NCBI GenBank assembly: GCA_031257725.1
Contig: JAIROD010000294.1
Coordinates: forward strand, 1 to 7,004
DNA from: Planctomycetaceae bacterium
GTDB lineage: Bacteria; Planctomycetota; Planctomycetia; Pirellulales; Thermoguttaceae
DNA length: 7,004 nucleotides
Direction of reading: 5' to 3'
Below, piece after piece: positions 5,741 to 7,004 of the stretch; the stretch's first letter is position 1; each line of letters begins with the position of its first letter. A model generated the notes under the pieces. That model had not been told where the DNA came from. It saw nothing but the letters and a program-made list of their open reading frames with translations, and made no database searches. A program made the translations under genes and the position numbers.

Positions 5741-6619
5741 ATGAGTATCAATCCCCATGCTATTGTTCATTCTCTTGCTAAAATTGGAGCCAATGTTGAA
5801 ATTGGGGCATTTTGTGTTATTGAATCTGATGTGGTGATTGGTGACGGTTGCCGATTGGAGTCTAATGTGACGATCAAACGAGGGGCGGTGATTGGCAAGG
5901 AAAACCATCTTTGTACCGGAACAGTGCTTGGTGGAAGACCGCAACATACGGCAGTGAAGGGAGATTGCGGCGGGATTTGTATTGGGGACAACAATATTTT
6001 CCGTGAAAATGTTACAGTGCATCGTGCTATTAAAGAGTCGGAGGTAACCGTCATCGGCGACAACAACTATCTCATGGTCAACGCTCATGTTGCTCATGAT
6101 TGTAAGGTAGGCAATGACAATGTGTTAGTCAATAATGTAATGCTTGGCGGACATGTTCAGGTTGGTAATCGAGTTAATCTGGGAGGCGCGGTTGGAGTTC
6201 ACCAATTTTGTCGAATTGGTTCGTTGGCAATGGTTGGTGGTTTAGCGCGGGTGATTCAGGATGTTCCGCCGTTTGTCACGGTCGATGGTCTCACCGGACG
6301 AATCTGCGGACTCAACCAAATCGGGTTACGTCGAAGCGGACGAACGATTGAAGAAATACGAATATTAAAAGATGTTTACCGATTGATATTCCGAAGCGGT
6401 TTAACATGGAAAGAAATCCTGAAAAAACTCGAAGACGATTATTCTATTGGTCCCGGTGCGGAGATGACCCAATTCCTTGCGGCAACAAAACGTGGAATTG
6501 TCAGTGAACGCCACAGCGTAGGCCGTACACCGCTCCGACTTCTCGATGCGGAAAATAATGATAAAAATGACGGTGACCATGAAAATGAAATCCAAACAAT
6601 TCGTGTTAATGCCGGATAA
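5741..6619 (+). CDS. lpxA: Acyl-ACP--UDP-N-acetylglucosamine O-acyltransferase
   Basis: LpxA performs the first step of lipid A synthesis, moving a 3-hydroxyacyl chain from acyl carrier protein to the 3-OH of UDP-GlcNAc in the cytoplasm; the family is a trimer of left-handed beta helices. Hexapeptide repeats run through residues 1-180 (for example VVIGDG, AVIGKE, ICIGDN, VQVGNR). Highly diagnostic are GGRPQH (64-69), IGDNNIFRENVTVHR (81-95), VNAHVAHDC (113-121), in which His119 corresponds to catalytic His125 of E. coli, GGAVGVHQFCRIG (148-160) and IQDVPPFV (172-179). A C-terminal helical domain follows from about 191 (LNQIGLRRSG). At 292 residues it is about 30 longer than the E. coli enzyme, with a polar acidic tail (ENNDKNDGDHENE). 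ATG 5741 is preferred over TTG 5735, two codons earlier. No Shine-Dalgarno site and no lpxD, fabZ or lpxC neighbour is seen here. Confidence 0.95.
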   Translation: MSINPHAIVHSLAKIGANVEIGAFCVIESDVVIGDGCRLESNVTIKRGAVIGKENHLCTGTVLGGRPQHTAVKGDCGGICIGDNNIFRENVTVHRAIKESEVTVIGDNNYLMVNAHVAHDCKVGNDNVLVNNVMLGGHVQVGNRVNLGGAVGVHQFCRIGSLAMVGGLARVIQDVPPFVTVDGLTGRICGLNQIGLRRSGRTIEEIRILKDVYRLIFRSGLTWKEILKKLEDDYSIGPGAEMTQFLAATKRGIVSERHSVGRTPLRLLDAENNDKNDGDHENEIQTIRVNAG

Positions 6620-7004
6620 CGCAATGGTCTATTTTAACTTTTAATTCTGCCCCCTAAACCGTGTATCGGGCATCTCTAATAATTCATTTTTTTTGCAACC
6701 TATTAGTTAATCGTTAACGACGGGGTTTACCCCGTGCTTTAGGGTTAAGCCGAACAACGCGGGGCAAGCCCACGCCGTTAACGTTCGGTAAATTCTGAAC
6801 TATTAGAGATTCCCAGTTAATCGTTAACGACGGAGGGTACCCCGTGTTTTAGGGTTAAGTCTAACAACGCGGGGCAAGCCCACGCCGTTAACGTTCGGTA
6901 AATTCTGAACTATTAGAGATTCCCAGTTAATAGTTAACGACGGGGTTTACCCCGTGTTTTAGGGTTAAGTCTAACAACGCGGGGCAAGCCCACGCCGTTA
7001 ACGT
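6620..7004. other. Non-coding region after lpxA
   Basis: No gene is visible from the lpxA stop to the window end. Bases 6620-6667 show no clear terminator, and the rest is the second 110-bp repeat array, which is cut by the window edge. Confidence 0.75.
6668..7004 (+). repeat. Array B: second array of the 110-bp unit, cut by the window end
   Basis: Units lie at 6705-6814, 6815-6924 and 6925-7004 (the last has 80 nt before the edge). They match array A in order, orientation and period; the visible part of unit 3 differs from the matching part of array A unit 2 at only 2 positions. The lead-in GGGCATCTCTAATAATTCA (6668-6686) matches the reverse complement of the unit tail (6796-6814) at 17 of 19 positions, better than in array A. 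Unit 2 has a changed left hairpin (GGAGGGTACC in place of GGGGTTTACC). The array begins 48 bp after the lpxA stop. Confidence 0.92.

Overview
This window carries four protein genes, all on the + strand, separated by unusually long non-coding gaps filled with structured repeats. The proteins are an envelope transglutaminase with a membrane segment and a C-terminal DUF4129-like region, a DUF1015 protein, PurM, and a diderm-type LpxA. Together with moderate-to-low GC, no visible Shine-Dalgarno sites and hairpin-rich intergenic DNA, they suggest a Gram-negative bacterium, most likely a planctomycete (Pirellulales-like). That assignment is inference from gene style; no marker gene in the window proves it.

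Layout. Bases 2-1489 hold the 3' part of the transglutaminase gene, which runs in from before the window. Bases 1490-2453 are non-coding: a long imperfect hairpin (1519-1591), a 330-bp element bounded by perfect 17-bp inverted repeats (1706-2035) with four small GTCCC/GGGAC hairpins, a 10-bp-stem hairpin (2094-2127) and a trio of hairpins (2186-2261). Bases 2454-3758 encode the DUF1015 protein. Bases 3882-4265 hold a repeat array with three copies of a 110-bp unit. purM spans 4318-5349 and is followed by a 137-bp inverted-repeat element containing a probable terminator. lpxA spans 5741-6619. A second array of the same 110-bp unit, in the same orientation, begins at 6668 and runs off the window end.

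How the genes relate. PurM belongs to purine synthesis, LpxA to lipid A synthesis, the transglutaminase is an envelope protein and DUF1015 has no settled function. The wide, repeat-filled gaps argue against one tight operon. I see no defence system, phage, CRISPR array, tRNA or rRNA here.

The most interesting content is non-coding. The 110-bp unit has a 70-nt core that folds on paper into a neat three-way junction: a 7-bp closing stem directly abutting two hairpins. The lead-in before each array is an inverted copy of the tail of every unit. This looks like a small inverted-repeat element whose body has been tandemly multiplied, and it occurs twice within 3 kb.
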